44,307 bases of DNA from Streptomyces kronopolitis (GCF_014646275.1 NZ_BMND01000044.1:1-44307); one strand, 5' to 3'; shown: positions 28,537-37,760, counted from the stretch's first letter. The notes: generated from the sequence alone by a model not told the origin. Numbers and translations: made by a program.

Positions 28537-29700
28537 TCAGGCCACCCGCGGCGGCCACACCGTGATTTCCCGCGTCCGTTTCTCTCCCACACCGTTGCTG
28601 GGCGTCTTGCCTTCCTGGTGCAGGAACTTCACCGCCTTGCGCGCGACCGGCTCGGTGACTTGGCCGTAGTACTCCCCGAACACGTCCAGGGTGTGGTCGA
28701 CCAGCTTGATCGGGCGCCCGGTGCGCCGCAGCAACAACTCCAGGTTGGCCGCCATAGCCGGCACCGCTTCCTCCTCCACTTGCAGCGGATCCGGCCGCAG
28801 CATGGAGGTCGTGGAGAACAGGGTGCCCTCCTCCTTCTGTTCCTCGCGCAGCTCCAAGGTCTTCCACCACTCATCCCGCGCTCGGGCCATCGCATCGCCG
28901 AACACCCACAGGCCGTACTGGCTGCGTGTGGCGAAGACCAGGTGGTAGACCGGCTTGACGTGCGGGGCGGAGGCCACCGGCACCGACTGCACGAACATTC
29001 CCGTCTGTTCCTTCAGACGCCGCGCGTACTCGGCAGCCACAGCTTCCGCCGCGCCTTGCTCCGCTCCGTCCGAGGCGAAGTAGTCGCGCCACCAGCGCCC
29101 GCCGCAGACCTCGTCGAACCGCTCCAGAGACCGCTCGTTGCCCTTGGGGGAGCGCACATGGCCGCCCAGACGCCACACCGCCATCATGCTGAAGTTCATC
29201 AGCAGCTCGGTCGCCGGTCGCCGCTCCCGACGACACCGGGCCAGCACATCCACCAAGCGCTCCATCGGAAGGCACAGCCCGCAAGGGTCCAGGAACAGGA
29301 ACAGCGGCACCCCCGCCGCCCTGCGCACCACATCGTCCAGGACGTCACCGACCTCGCCCTGATGCGCCTGGGCATGCACGCCGCGGGCCCGGTAGCTCTG
29401 GACTATCTCCCGTAACCGGGCAAAGGACTTGGCCTGTTGCTCCACAAAGAAGCAGTCCAGGTTCATCCCCATTTTCCGGTGGTGGGAGGCCACCCTCAAC
29501 GCGATCTCCGCAGAGGCCGGCTCACCGCTCTCGTACCGGCCCTCGCCGGCATACCCGTCCAGGTAGACGACCCGGCCCTCCCGGGATTGCGTGCCCGTCA
29601 TCCCCCCGAAGGGCGGCAGATACCGCCGCAGCAACTCATGCTTGAACACAGCCGGCAGCGCCTTGCCCTGCCAGTAGGTCCCGCCCGTACCCGTCGACAC
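28537..29700 (-). CDS. tcmP: Three-Cys-motif partner protein TcmP
   Basis: A 387-aa product from a GTG with GGGGGTGGGG upstream. Typical TcmP features: a N-terminal K-x-x-x-L-x-x-Y, V-V-Y-L-D-G-Y-A-G-E-G near residue 45, F-F-V-E near residue 84, F-L-F-L-D-P-C-G-L near residue 133, N-F-S near residue 165, then G-x-x-W-W and V-Y-H-L-V-F-A-T-R. Motif order resembles a Rossmann-type methyltransferase (D-x-Y-A-G-x-G and L-D-P-x-G). TcmP proteins co-occur with three-Cys-motif proteins such as the DUF5131 neighbour. Pairing by gene neighbourhood is established; the biochemical role is not. Confidence 0.85.
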   Translation of the reverse strand: MSTGTGGTYWQGKALPAVFKHELLRRYLPPFGGMTGTQSREGRVVYLDGYAGEGRYESGEPASAEIALRVASHHRKMGMNLDCFFVEQQAKSFARLREIVQSYRARGVHAQAHQGEVGDVLDDVVRRAAGVPLFLFLDPCGLCLPMERLVDVLARCRRERRPATELLMNFSMMAVWRLGGHVRSPKGNERSLERFDEVCGGRWWRDYFASDGAEQGAAEAVAAEYARRLKEQTGMFVQSVPVASAPHVKPVYHLVFATRSQYGLWVFGDAMARARDEWWKTLELREEQKEEGTLFSTTSMLRPDPLQVEEEAVPAMAANLELLLRRTGRPIKLVDHTLDVFGEYYGQVTEPVARKAVKFLHQEGKTPSNGVGEKRTREITVWPPRVA

Positions 29701-29904
29701 GCCCCACCCCCGTCACAAGGTCAACACACTCCGTAATGGTGTAGGACCAGGCTCCGCCAGGCAACAAGGCTTTCCGAGCCGTGGTGGGCGCAGTTCAACT
29801 GAGGCGGCCGGCCTGGCGCCTTCGGGCTCCGGTGTCCTGACGTCCACCGACCTCCTCCACCGTCGCTCGCGAACGCGCCACTGGCGTTCTTTCCAGCCAA
29901 TCAC

Positions 29905-29950
29905 TGTCCAGTGAATAGACATGTCCAGTTTCTAGACACATAATGTGTGT
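29905..29950 (+). promoter_or_regulatory. Tandem 17-bp operators and promoter of the 260-aa HTH gene
   Basis: TGTCCAGTGAATAGACA (29905-29921) and TGTCCAGTTTCTAGACA (29922-29938) directly adjoin; each has TGTC/GACA inverted ends. TAGACA (29916-29921) and CATAAT (29939-29944) are 17 bases apart, so the operators cover the promoter. The start codon falls about at the expected transcription start. Confidence 0.65.
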
Positions 29951-30733
29951 GTGAGTACGGAACGAGAGAACGCGCTCGCCGCACTGCGCGAGTGGTCCGT
30001 CCCCGGCCGCCGTGCGGACCTGGCCGCAGCGGCCTGGCGGGCGGGAGCCACTGTGGTGGCGATCACCGAGGCCGCTCGTGTCGGCAGCCGCCAGACCATC
30101 TACGACGACCTCAAGTCCCGGGGCATCGACCCCCGCAACCGACCCAAGGAGAAGAACGTGACCACAGTGACTGTCGACGGCCTCACCGGCGTCAACGACG
30201 ACCAGCCGGGAGGCGCGCTCTACAACGCCGTCGTGGCCAAGCACGAAGGTCGACAGGCTCCCGCTCCGGCGGAGTTCAACAGGATGATGGCCCTGAGTCT
30301 GGCACTGGGGCAGTACAACGACCTGCGGTCTCGCCTCGCCGAGGAGGAAGAGGCCCGCGCCGAGCGCGACCGCGCCCTGCACCTGGTCGACGTCCGGTGG
30401 GAGGCGCTGGCGGACCCGAACTCCAAGGGCAGCTGGTTGCACGGCCACCAGGCGTACATCCGGGGCGTGGACGACGCCCATCGCGCCATTGATGCGTGGA
30501 AGGGCGCCGTTGAGACCTTGATGAGCCTGGCGTCCCTCCGTCGTGGAGAAGACTCTGACCGGCTGGTCGACGCCTACGAGCAGTCCATCCTCCCCGCCGG
30601 CCACCCGCCCGTGAACAAGCCCGACATCGATGCCGAAGTCGAGGCCACCCGACTGCACGAGGAACTGGACGCCGAGCACGCTCGCCGCCAGGCCCTCGCT
30701 GCCGAGACCCTCGGCCTGGCCGCCCGGAACTGA
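29951..30733 (+). CDS. HTH protein with long helical tail (260 aa)
   Basis: GTG at 29951 (GTG at 29945 possible); no ribosome site, probably leaderless. Residues about 20-55 (A-A-A-A-W-R-A-G-A-T-V-V-A-I-T-E-A-A-R-V-G-S-R-Q-T-I-Y-D-D-L) form a helix-turn-helix. The rest is mostly charged helix, including E-E-E-E-A-R-A-E-R-D-R-A and a C-terminal E-A-T-R-L-H-E-E-L-D-A-E-H-A-R-R. It probably binds the tandem 17-bp sites just upstream and represses itself. Confidence 0.75.
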   Translation: MSTERENALAALREWSVPGRRADLAAAAWRAGATVVAITEAARVGSRQTIYDDLKSRGIDPRNRPKEKNVTTVTVDGLTGVNDDQPGGALYNAVVAKHEGRQAPAPAEFNRMMALSLALGQYNDLRSRLAEEEEARAERDRALHLVDVRWEALADPNSKGSWLHGHQAYIRGVDDAHRAIDAWKGAVETLMSLASLRRGEDSDRLVDAYEQSILPAGHPPVNKPDIDAEVEATRLHEELDAEHARRQALAAETLGLAARN

Positions 30734-30848
30734 CCAAGAGGCAGCCCGCTCCACCAGCTCCGGGCGGACATCACGGCCATGGGGTGCGCGGCACGCCGCC
30801 CGGCTCATCCTCCCGGAGGCGCCGCTGTAGAGCCTCTATGGTCTCACT

Positions 30849-31133
30849 ATGGACTCGACGACGATTCAGGTACAGCGGGAGACCCGCGACCACCTGGCCG
30901 AGCTCGCCAAGGAACGCGGCGTGAGTATCGGTCAGGTGGTCGAAGCGCTCGCCGCCCAGCAGCCGACGGCAGCTCAGCGTGCCGAACAGCTGGCCGCCGA
31001 CCGGGAGGTGGTACGCCGCACGATGGGCGTAGACATCCCCGACGAGGAGTTCGAGCAAGCCCTCGACGTGCTCGGCAACATCTACAAGATCTCTGCCGAG
31101 AAGGTCCGGGCCGCCCGGGCCACCGCAGCATGA
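30849..31133 (+). CDS. VapB-like antitoxin
   Basis: A 94-aa product. The N-terminus is a ribbon-helix-helix-like unit (T-T-I-Q-V-Q-R-E-T-R-D-H-L-A-E-L-A-K-E-R-G-V-S-I-G-Q-V-V-E-A-L). A longer helical part follows that could wrap the toxin. The stop overlaps the toxin ATG (ATGA). No ribosome site is visible; a leaderless message is possible. Its position directly before a PIN-domain gene identifies it. Confidence 0.8.
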   Translation: MDSTTIQVQRETRDHLAELAKERGVSIGQVVEALAAQQPTAAQRAEQLAADREVVRRTMGVDIPDEEFEQALDVLGNIYKISAEKVRAARATAA

Positions 31134-31528
31134 TCATCCTCGACACCAGCGCCGTGAGGGCACTCGCCGGCGGCCACAAAACGCTGAACCTCCTGGCCGG
31201 CAACATGGCGAAGACTCCCGGCGAACGTCTCTGCATCCCCGCCCTGTGCCTGGCCCATGCCGGAGTCGGCGGAGCGAACCTCGCGCAGCGCGTCCTCGCC
31301 TTCTCCTCCGTGGTCGTCGACAGCCTCGACACGAGGGCCGCCGGCAGTGTCGGCACCATGATCCGCGAAGGCTACGGCGGCCCCGACGCCTGCCACGCCC
31401 TGTACTGCGCGCTGCCACGCCCCGAGTTCACCGGTATGGCGATCCTGCTGACCGGCGACGAGGACTCCTACCCGCCCGGCGTGGTCACCGTCGACATCGA
31501 CTCACCCGGAATGCTGGGCTTCCACTGA
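31130..31528 (+). CDS. VapC-like PIN-domain toxin
   Basis: A 132-aa product coupled to the antitoxin by ATGA overlap. The N-terminal I-I-L-D-T-S-A-V places the first acidic residue of a PIN nuclease at Asp5. D-A-C-H-A-L near residue 86 and L-L-T-G-D-E-D-S-Y-P near residue 106 provide the other acidic positions. Such toxins cut RNA (often tRNA) using Mg2+. The usual middle Glu near residue 40 is uncertain, so the active site may be slightly variant. Confidence 0.78.
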   Translation: MIILDTSAVRALAGGHKTLNLLAGNMAKTPGERLCIPALCLAHAGVGGANLAQRVLAFSSVVVDSLDTRAAGSVGTMIREGYGGPDACHALYCALPRPEFTGMAILLTGDEDSYPPGVVTVDIDSPGMLGFH

Positions 31529-31672
31529 CCGGGCAACGCCAAGATCGACATATCCGGCGGCCCCCCAGATCGACCACTCGTCACGCGGCGCGGACACGCC
31601 GCCCACCGGACACGAAGGCCCGACAGCCGTCGGCCGGACAAAATGGCCCGGAACGACAAGGTGAGGTGAGCG

Positions 31673-32029
31673 ATGCGGCACTGGCACGACGACCCTGGCG
31701 CCCTGGCCTGGCGCCAGTCTGCCGAGGCAGCCGACCGGCACCGAGGGACGGTTATGCCGCCGGAGCAGCTCCCGGGCCTCATCGCCGGCAGGGCGGAGGT
31801 GGCACTCGCGTGGCAGTTGCTGGCCGGTCCCCTGACCCCGGTGGACCTGACCCCGGGGCGGATGGCACTGCGCCGGGCGCTGAAGATCTTGCCTCAGTCC
31901 GGTCCCGATCCGAACTGCTATGAGCAACGCTGGCGCGATCGGGGTTGGAGCGGTGGACAGCCGCTGGAGTTGTGCAAGCGGCCGACGTGTGGCCGGTGTG
32001 TCCCGCTGCGGCTGACCGGACACCGCTGA
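31673..32029 (+). CDS. Hypothetical 118-aa protein
   Basis: GAGGTGAGCG before the ATG gives reasonable initiation. It is rich in Trp, His and Arg at the N-terminus (R-H-W-H-D-D-P-G-A-L-A-W-R), helical in the middle, and ends with Y-E-Q-R-W-R-D-R-G-W and C-K-R-P-T-C-G-R-C, three Cys that may bind metal. The family is not recognised. It stands alone between the VapBC pair and the 566-aa gene. Confidence 0.5.
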   Translation: MRHWHDDPGALAWRQSAEAADRHRGTVMPPEQLPGLIAGRAEVALAWQLLAGPLTPVDLTPGRMALRRALKILPQSGPDPNCYEQRWRDRGWSGGQPLELCKRPTCGRCVPLRLTGHR

Positions 32030-32355
32030 CGTTCCGCGGCCGGGAGCTCAGGCCAGACGTGCTCGAAGAGCTGCTCTTTCGACAAGGCGTGGGGCAACTG
32101 CGGGGCTGGAGGCACTCGATGGCCGAGCACGGCCGGTAGACCGGACAGCGGGGCGGAACGAGCGAGGCGGCTACCGCTGCCGCTTCGCCGACGGAGCACC
32201 TCGTCCGGCGCCTTCGAGCCGCGCGGGAGGCCTCCCGCGGGCCCAACGGGCGTAGCCCGTCCGAGTGGAGAGATTCCAGCACGGCGTGGTCCCGGGCGTC
32301 TGATGTTGCTGGTCGGCCACCATGCTGAGCTGTAGCTGGAGGAGAAGAAGAGGCC
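32030..32355. other. Intergenic region with an 18-bp perfect palindrome
   Basis: CGCGGGAGGCCTCCCGCG (32222-32239) is a perfect palindrome, and ACGGGC-GTA-GCCCGT follows at about 32247. They may be terminators or a protein site. No gene is supported here. Confidence 0.5.
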
Positions 32356-34056
32356 GTGGCATCGGAGAAAGTACCCCTGGGGCGGAAACTGGCTGTCCGG
32401 CTGGTCCCCTACGGCACCCCCGCGGCCGGCGTCACCGTGATCAGCTGCCTGGGCGGCGGCTGCCCGGCAGACCCGACGCGATACCGCGATCCAGTCGATG
32501 CACGAACAGCCGCACGCACACATGTCGCCTGGCACATCAAAGAGTTCGGCCCTCCGGCGCAGCGCGCCCTGTGCCGGTGCGGCCATGGCCGCTGTGGCTG
32601 GCACCCCCGGCACAGAGTGACCCGCTGCGCCGGGCCCGTCGCCCTGGTGCTCGTACCCGACGTCGAAGGCCGAGTGTGGGTCATCGCCGAGATCTGCGCG
32701 AACTGCGCCGAGGCCATGCCCCGCGTCAAGGTGCTCAGTGGTGGCCGGCCACGGGAGCAACAGCCCGTCGCAGTCGCCGCGCGACCCGCTGCCGTCGACC
32801 CGCCGCCGACCGCGAGCCCGCCCGCGCGGCCGGACCTTTCCGTTCCACCGCCGGCGAAGAAGACGAAGACCGTCGAAGCGAAGGCATCCGAGGGCGACCG
32901 TGCCCGAAAATGCGAGATCTGCGCGACCGAGGCTCGCCCGACAACGCCCCCCGACGCAGTCCAGGAACAGGATCCGGACCAAGCCCAGCCCGTGCCCGCA
33001 AGATTCGGTGCCCTCGCCGCGGACACACTGCGCTACCTCGACTGTGGCCAGGCCGGCCACAGTCCCGAAGCCCGCCTGCTGGCACTGCTGCTCACGCTAC
33101 GGATGCGCCGTGACGGCACGTTCTTCATGCGCAGCTGCGAGCTGTCGGCGCTGCGCATGGATCTACCTCCCTGGGCGCTGAAGGAACTGATCGTCTGCGG
33201 CTGGGCCGACGCTTCGTTCGAGGAGGTCTGCGCTGCGGGCCCCGGCGACAGAAATGTCGAATGCCGCATCCCCGAGCTCCGCGACGGACTCAGCCACCTG
33301 GGCATCACCCCCTCCGTGCGGTCACGTGTCAACGCCTGGGCCCTGAACGTCGCGTGCCATCCATCGCTGATGGACCGGCCCGCGGGCATCCGGCTCGGCG
33401 CCTTCTACGCCACCGCCCATTGCAACGCCACAGGCCACGCGGCGATCTACCCGCGGGACATGGCCAAGCTCTGCCGCTACACCTCGCGGGACCTGGCCCT
33501 GCCGGCCCTTGAGGCACTGCAAAAATCCCGGTGGCTCCGCCAGGTTCAACCCGGCTACCGGGCGGGGGACCCCATCAAGATCACACTCAGTCAGAGCGCG
33601 CGCCGCTTCGCCCCAGGGGCAACCTCCCTGCCCACACCCACTCAGCCGGGTCCCCATCCGAAGCCCCTTGCTGTCCGCGGCCGCGGGCACGAAATCGCCG
33701 CCTGGGTGGACTCCTACGTGGCCCGCCACCACCACGGCCCTCGAAATCGCGAGCTGTTCGCCGCCCATTATGAGGAGGACCCTCGGGCACGGTGGACGGA
33801 CGTGATGATGGCCGGCGCCCTGGCGCGACTCGCCGACGACGGCTGGCTCCTCACCGACAACAACCGCTGGTACCGGACCCGCCCCGGACCTACCTATCTA
33901 CGCCGGCTCCTCCGCGAACAAGCCACCGACCCGCCTCCCCAGCCCACACGGCATCGCCAGCCATCACCGCTCGCAGCCGACGCCGAGGGCCAGACCCTGC
34001 GTGGACTGTGGAACATTCCCGGTGCTGAAGCAGTACTGGGGCCCTGTCCTCAGTAG
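32356..34056 (+). CDS. 566-aa Cys-rich DNA-binding-type protein
   Basis: GTG at 32356 with GGAGGAG about 12 bases upstream. Residues 1-125 hold several Cys/His (C-L-G-G-G-C, C-R-C-G-H-G-R-C-G-W-H, C-A-N-C), probably a zinc-binding region. A disordered Pro/Ala/Lys linker follows with one more C-E-I-C. Residues about 215-400 are helical with a winged-helix look (S-C-E-L-S-A-L-R-M-D-L, Y-P-R-D-M-A-K-L-C-R-Y-T-S-R-D-L-A-L-P-A-L-E-A-L). The final 100 residues contain another possible winged helix (W-T-D-V-M-M-A-G-A-L-A-R-L-A-D-D-G-W-L). No enzymatic motif is visible. The family is not recognised. Confidence 0.72.
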   Translation: MASEKVPLGRKLAVRLVPYGTPAAGVTVISCLGGGCPADPTRYRDPVDARTAARTHVAWHIKEFGPPAQRALCRCGHGRCGWHPRHRVTRCAGPVALVLVPDVEGRVWVIAEICANCAEAMPRVKVLSGGRPREQQPVAVAARPAAVDPPPTASPPARPDLSVPPPAKKTKTVEAKASEGDRARKCEICATEARPTTPPDAVQEQDPDQAQPVPARFGALAADTLRYLDCGQAGHSPEARLLALLLTLRMRRDGTFFMRSCELSALRMDLPPWALKELIVCGWADASFEEVCAAGPGDRNVECRIPELRDGLSHLGITPSVRSRVNAWALNVACHPSLMDRPAGIRLGAFYATAHCNATGHAAIYPRDMAKLCRYTSRDLALPALEALQKSRWLRQVQPGYRAGDPIKITLSQSARRFAPGATSLPTPTQPGPHPKPLAVRGRGHEIAAWVDSYVARHHHGPRNRELFAAHYEEDPRARWTDVMMAGALARLADDGWLLTDNNRWYRTRPGPTYLRRLLREQATDPPPQPTRHRQPSPLAADAEGQTLRGLWNIPGAEAVLGPCPQ

Positions 34057-34488
34057 AAGTCGCCGGATCCGCATGACGTCGGCGGTAACCGGTCCCGGAT
34101 GGTGTGACGGCGGTGCTGATCAGCCGTCCCGCTCTTCGGGCTCGTGGGTTCGGCTTCCACGGAGCGGAGGCGGTACGAAAAATGCCGGCGCCCACAGTCC
34201 GCCGAGGCGGGTGGCAAGGGCGCCGGCCCCGAAAAGCACTCCCAGGATTTCTCCAGGACGTTGCTCTGGTGCCAAGTGTAGCGGGACAGACGCCGGACGC
34301 CGGTCCCGTACTTGCCGACGTGACACAACATAGTTATATTTCTCTCGTCGTCTGAGCGGCGGTGGCCGCGCGCAGGAACGTGGTGTTCGGCGCTCGTGAC
34401 GTCAGCGCGACCCATTCCCCCCAGGTTTCGGCTTCCGCCCTGGGCGGGCGCGCTTCGCCGGCCGCCTACACATATGAAGGAGACCGTG
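34057..34488. other. Non-coding region with an AT-rich promoter-like spot
   Basis: No gene supported. Around 34328-34345 the local sequence CATAGTTATATTTC is unusually AT-rich for this window and could be the promoter of the 352-aa gene; the leader would then be about 140 bases. Confidence 0.4.
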
Positions 34489-35547
34489 ATGATCCGCGCT
34501 GGACGCATCGGACAGGTTCAGACCATGGCTGACCTGGCCGCCGCGCATAAGCCAAAGCCGATCTCCCTGGGGAGGTTCCGCAACATCAAGCCGCACATGC
34601 GCGAAGGCTTCCCGTCGCCGATCAGCTCGCCACGCGCCAGGGTGGTGCTGTGGGACGCGGAGCAGACGGCCGCGTACGACGCCGGCTTGCCCATCCCCGA
34701 CCTCCCGAGCGAGGACAGTGACGAGGACCTGCTGGACCGCGCGGAAGCCGCCGCCGAGCTCGGCGTCACCCTGACGACGTGGAGCGACTACCGGTACGAC
34801 CCCAGGATCTCCGAGCACGTCGTCCTGGTCCCCGAACGCGAACCCGGCGATGACAGGCCCCAGGTCGAACACTGGCCACGGCACGCCATCCGCGCCTTCA
34901 AGGACGGCCGGCCAGGCCAGGGCAAAGGCCCGACAGTCGGCAAGCCCAAAGGCGCCGGCGACATGATCCCCCGAGACCAGATCCGGCCGCGTATCGCCGA
35001 GTTGCTCGATGCCGACCCGGCCATCACCACTGGCGCGGTCGTCGACGAACTGGGCCTGGGCACGGCTACCGTCATGCGCGGCCTCGCCCATCTGCGGGGG
35101 CAGCGCATCACCGACCTGGTCGAAGCCGACCCTTCCCTGTCCCTCGACGCCGCGGCGGCACAGCTCGGATACCCGGCCTTCGCGCGGCGGCGTGCCATCA
35201 CGGTCGCGCAGGACGAGCAGCGCCGGCGCGCTGTCCGGCCCTACCTGCAGGGCGTCGCGGACGCCCTTGCCGGCGCCGGTTCGGCTGAAGCCGGCGAGGT
35301 GGAGGTGCTGAACGCGGGGGACCACCTGGCGGCCGCGATCCTGCTCCGCCCCGAACAGCCGGCCCAGGCCTTGGTATGGGACGAGCGGTACGGATGGCGC
35401 ACCGCCACCAGCCGACGGCATCCCATCGGCAAGGACCCCGTCCCCGAGGGCGAAGGGATCCGCTACCTCAGCACCGAGGTGCGACCGGAGCCGGCCGAGG
35501 TGCTGGAAGCCCTCTCCGACCGGCGCCGCGGCAGGAAGCACCCGTAG
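34489..35547 (+). CDS. 352-aa protein with excisionase-like and HTH segments
   Basis: The ATG at 34489 lies six bases after AAGGAG; the earlier in-frame ATG lacks a site. Residues about 20-70 (I-S-L-G-R-F-R-N-I-K-P, G-F-P-S-P-I, L-W-D-A-E-Q-T-A-A-Y-D-A-G) match the fold pattern of AlpA/excisionase-like winged helices. A second similar segment with D-R-A-E-A-A-A-E-L-G-V-T-L-T-T-W follows, and then T-G-A-V-V-D-E-L-G-L-G-T-A-T-V-M-R-G-L as a HTH. The C-terminus is a small alpha/beta part. Several DNA-binding units in series suggest a multi-site binder. Exact family unknown. Confidence 0.7.
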   Translation: MIRAGRIGQVQTMADLAAAHKPKPISLGRFRNIKPHMREGFPSPISSPRARVVLWDAEQTAAYDAGLPIPDLPSEDSDEDLLDRAEAAAELGVTLTTWSDYRYDPRISEHVVLVPEREPGDDRPQVEHWPRHAIRAFKDGRPGQGKGPTVGKPKGAGDMIPRDQIRPRIAELLDADPAITTGAVVDELGLGTATVMRGLAHLRGQRITDLVEADPSLSLDAAAAQLGYPAFARRRAITVAQDEQRRRAVRPYLQGVADALAGAGSAEAGEVEVLNAGDHLAAAILLRPEQPAQALVWDERYGWRTATSRRHPIGKDPVPEGEGIRYLSTEVRPEPAEVLEALSDRRRGRKHP

Positions 35548-35687
35548 CGACGGTCGTGGTCGTCGACAGCTGCTGATCTCGACCATCCGGGCATAAGTCA
35601 CGTACGGGCTGCCTGTATGGCGCGTGAACCCAGCCGGTGAGCCGAAACGGGTCCGCCGGGTGGCTCTCGGGCGGCATAGTTCGGGGG

Positions 35688-36335
35688 GTGCCCCCGGACC
35701 ACCTGGACCTGCCCGCTCGCCGCCGCCGCCACGCGCGGCTGATCGCCGCTCTGACCGGGTTGATCGGCGCCTGTGCCGAAGCCGCCGACTTGGTGTACTG
35801 GCCGATAGCCACCGCCCCACCCGGCCAGGAGGCGGTGGCAGTGGACGTCATGCCGCTCAAAAAGGTCGCCCTCACCGCCGCCATCGCGCTGGACCACGCC
35901 CGCGATGCGGACAAAGACCGGTGGCCGACCGCTGTCGCGCGGGAGCAGGAGGACGCCGCGCGCACCTACGCCGCGCGGTGCGTCGTCGCACGGGCACAGG
36001 ACCTCCTGGAGGAGCCTGGGCCACTCGACATGCCGCCCCTGACCGCGGAGCACGCTGCCGAAGCGGACCTGATCAGTGCGGGCGCCACGGTGGCCACGCG
36101 GTGGCGGCGCGATCCCGAGCAGGCAGTCGCCCTGGTGCGCGAGCTGGCCGCCGACGGCGAGCTCTCCGTGAACGAGATCCTCGACGCGGCGGTCGACTCC
36201 ACCGTGCTGACCGGGCTGGTCGCGCTGCATGACGCCGTCGACACACCCGACCCGAGTACTGCGGCGGAGAAGTGCGTGGAAGCCACCCCCTACCTGGCCC
36301 TGGCTGTGACCCTGGCGAGCGTCGACCTGGACTGA
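35688..36335 (+). CDS. Hypothetical 215-aa helical protein
   Basis: I chose GTG at 35688, a few bases after GCATAGT, a likely -10 box, implying a leaderless message; a GTG at 35637 would add 17 residues. The protein is almost all helix, Ala/Asp/Arg-rich, with no Cys pattern and no membrane segment. Conserved-looking pieces: A-L-T-G-L-I-G-A-C-A-E-A-A-D-L-V-Y-W-P-I, and L-T-A-A-I-A-L-D-H-A-R-D-A-D-K-D-R. The family is not recognised. Confidence 0.62.
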   Translation: MPPDHLDLPARRRRHARLIAALTGLIGACAEAADLVYWPIATAPPGQEAVAVDVMPLKKVALTAAIALDHARDADKDRWPTAVAREQEDAARTYAARCVVARAQDLLEEPGPLDMPPLTAEHAAEADLISAGATVATRWRRDPEQAVALVRELAADGELSVNEILDAAVDSTVLTGLVALHDAVDTPDPSTAAEKCVEATPYLALAVTLASVDLD

Positions 36336-36520
36336 TCGAGTCAGCAGCACCGGACAACGGACCCCGCCTCCTGGACGACACCACCGACAGCCAGCGCTTC
36401 GCTGCCGGCGGCTGCGGCTTGGCATGCTGGGCCGAATGGGTGAGTGCGGGGCTCGGCCGGCGCGATATCGTGGGCTGCCTGATGACCGCTGATTTCCATG
36501 ATCTGGCAGGAGTGCACCGC

Positions 36521-36823
36521 GTGGCTGAGGACCCCATCGCGCAGAGCGAGATCTCCGCGCTCACCCGCCGTTTCGAGCTGGGGCACGAGACGACCGCCCG
36601 CGAGTTCGGGATCGTCAAGTCAGATCTCACGGCGGTGCGGCTCCAGGTGGGGAACCTGGACCAGAAGGTGGGCGGGCTGGACGAGAAGGTGGACCAGCTC
36701 ACTGCAGACGTGAGCGCGGTCAGCGGCCGCCTCGATGCCCTCGCGGGTGAGATGCGCACGGGGAACGCGCAGATCCTGGAGCTGCTCTCCCAGCTCGTGG
36801 GGCGGAACCCCGACGCCAGTTGA
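36521..36823 (+). CDS. 100-aa coiled-coil protein
   Basis: GTG at 36521 follows AGGAG at eight bases; the ATG at 36482 in the same frame has no site. From residue 30 the sequence is a heptad-like coiled coil (L-T-A-V-R-L-Q-V-G-N-L-D-Q-K-V-G-G-L-D-E-K-V-D-Q-L) ending in L-E-L-L-S-Q-L-V-G-R. It likely oligomerises. Function is unknown. Confidence 0.65.
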   Translation: MAEDPIAQSEISALTRRFELGHETTAREFGIVKSDLTAVRLQVGNLDQKVGGLDEKVDQLTADVSAVSGRLDALAGEMRTGNAQILELLSQLVGRNPDAS

Positions 36824-37181
36824 CCATCGCGGACAACGGTGCCCGGACCTGATCTTCAGGCCCGGGCAGCCTTCGTCGTGGGACGCCGGGCAGCCATGCG
36901 GCCGGCGCCTCGGCGGCATCACGAGGCAGGGGCGCCCGCCGTTAACACTCTGCTCGTACGGTGCCGCATCCCGGATGGAGTCCCTTTACTACTCGGAACA
37001 TCGGACGTCGTGCAGCCGCGCGGCTCCGGATCGGCAAGGGGCACGACCCGCTCGCCGATCCGGAGGCTGATGCCGTGGTACCCGACCTGATCCGCTCTCT
37101 GCCGTCTGCGGCGTTGCCCGCCTCCGCCGGCTGTTGCGCCATGCGGGCCCGCGCCGGGTCCGCCGGGTGGTAGAACCCGGT
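36824..37181. other. Intergenic region without a supported gene
   Basis: Contains a short GCCGGGCAGCC-type direct repeat (about 36857 and 36884). TAGAAC at about 37171, ten bases before the next ATG, may be a -10 box for a leaderless 182-aa gene. Confidence 0.4.
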
Positions 37182-37730
37182 ATGACGTTCACAACGCCGG
37201 CTGTGACTGCCGCCGGCATCAAGGCATCCGGCAGCCTGGCCAGCGCACTCATCGGGCGGTACCGGCCCACGGGCGTGCCCCGGCTGGGCAGCAAGGAGGA
37301 GCGACGCGAGGCGTACGGCCGGCTGCTGGACTCCGCGGCCCGCGCGTTCGGCTACGGCTACCAGATGGCCCACCTGCGGCGCGAAGCCGGCCGGGCGGCG
37401 AACAAGCTGCTGCTCGGGCAGGTTCCGCAGACCTGGGAGGTCACCAGCGACCTCATCGGCGCGCTGAACGGCGTGCAGCTGTGCGGCAGCATGCCCGTCA
37501 TCGCCGCCGCGGAGAACCTCGTCACGGCGATCAGCGACCTGGACCTGAACGAGAAGAGCGACGCCCGCTTCCAGCAGCAGGCCACCGCGGTGGTCGCAGC
37601 AAGAGAAGCGTTCATGGACGCCTGCCGGACGGACCTCGCCTACACCACCCGTTGGTGGCAGGTCCGGCGACGACGCGGAGAGCGCCGCTTCCTGCGTCAG
37701 CAGCAGGCCGACCGTACAGCCGCGCGGTGA
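37182..37730 (+). CDS. Hypothetical 182-aa protein
   Basis: ATG at 37182, immediately after TAGAAC (possible -10), so probably leaderless; the frame extends upstream without support. The protein is helical: K-E-E-R-R-E-A-Y-G-R-L-L-D-S-A-A-R-A-F near residue 43, T-S-D-L-I-G-A-L-N-G-V-Q-L, A-E-N-L-V-T-A-I-S-D-L-D-L, and a basic end R-R-R-R-G-E-R-R-F-L-R-Q-Q-Q. The overall pattern resembles short cytoplasmic helical-bundle proteins found in Streptomyces; function unknown. Confidence 0.65.
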   Translation: MTFTTPAVTAAGIKASGSLASALIGRYRPTGVPRLGSKEERREAYGRLLDSAARAFGYGYQMAHLRREAGRAANKLLLGQVPQTWEVTSDLIGALNGVQLCGSMPVIAAAENLVTAISDLDLNEKSDARFQQQATAVVAAREAFMDACRTDLAYTTRWWQVRRRRGERRFLRQQQADRTAAR

Positions 37731-37760
37731 CACAGGGCTGCTGACAGGGGCTCGGCGGAA

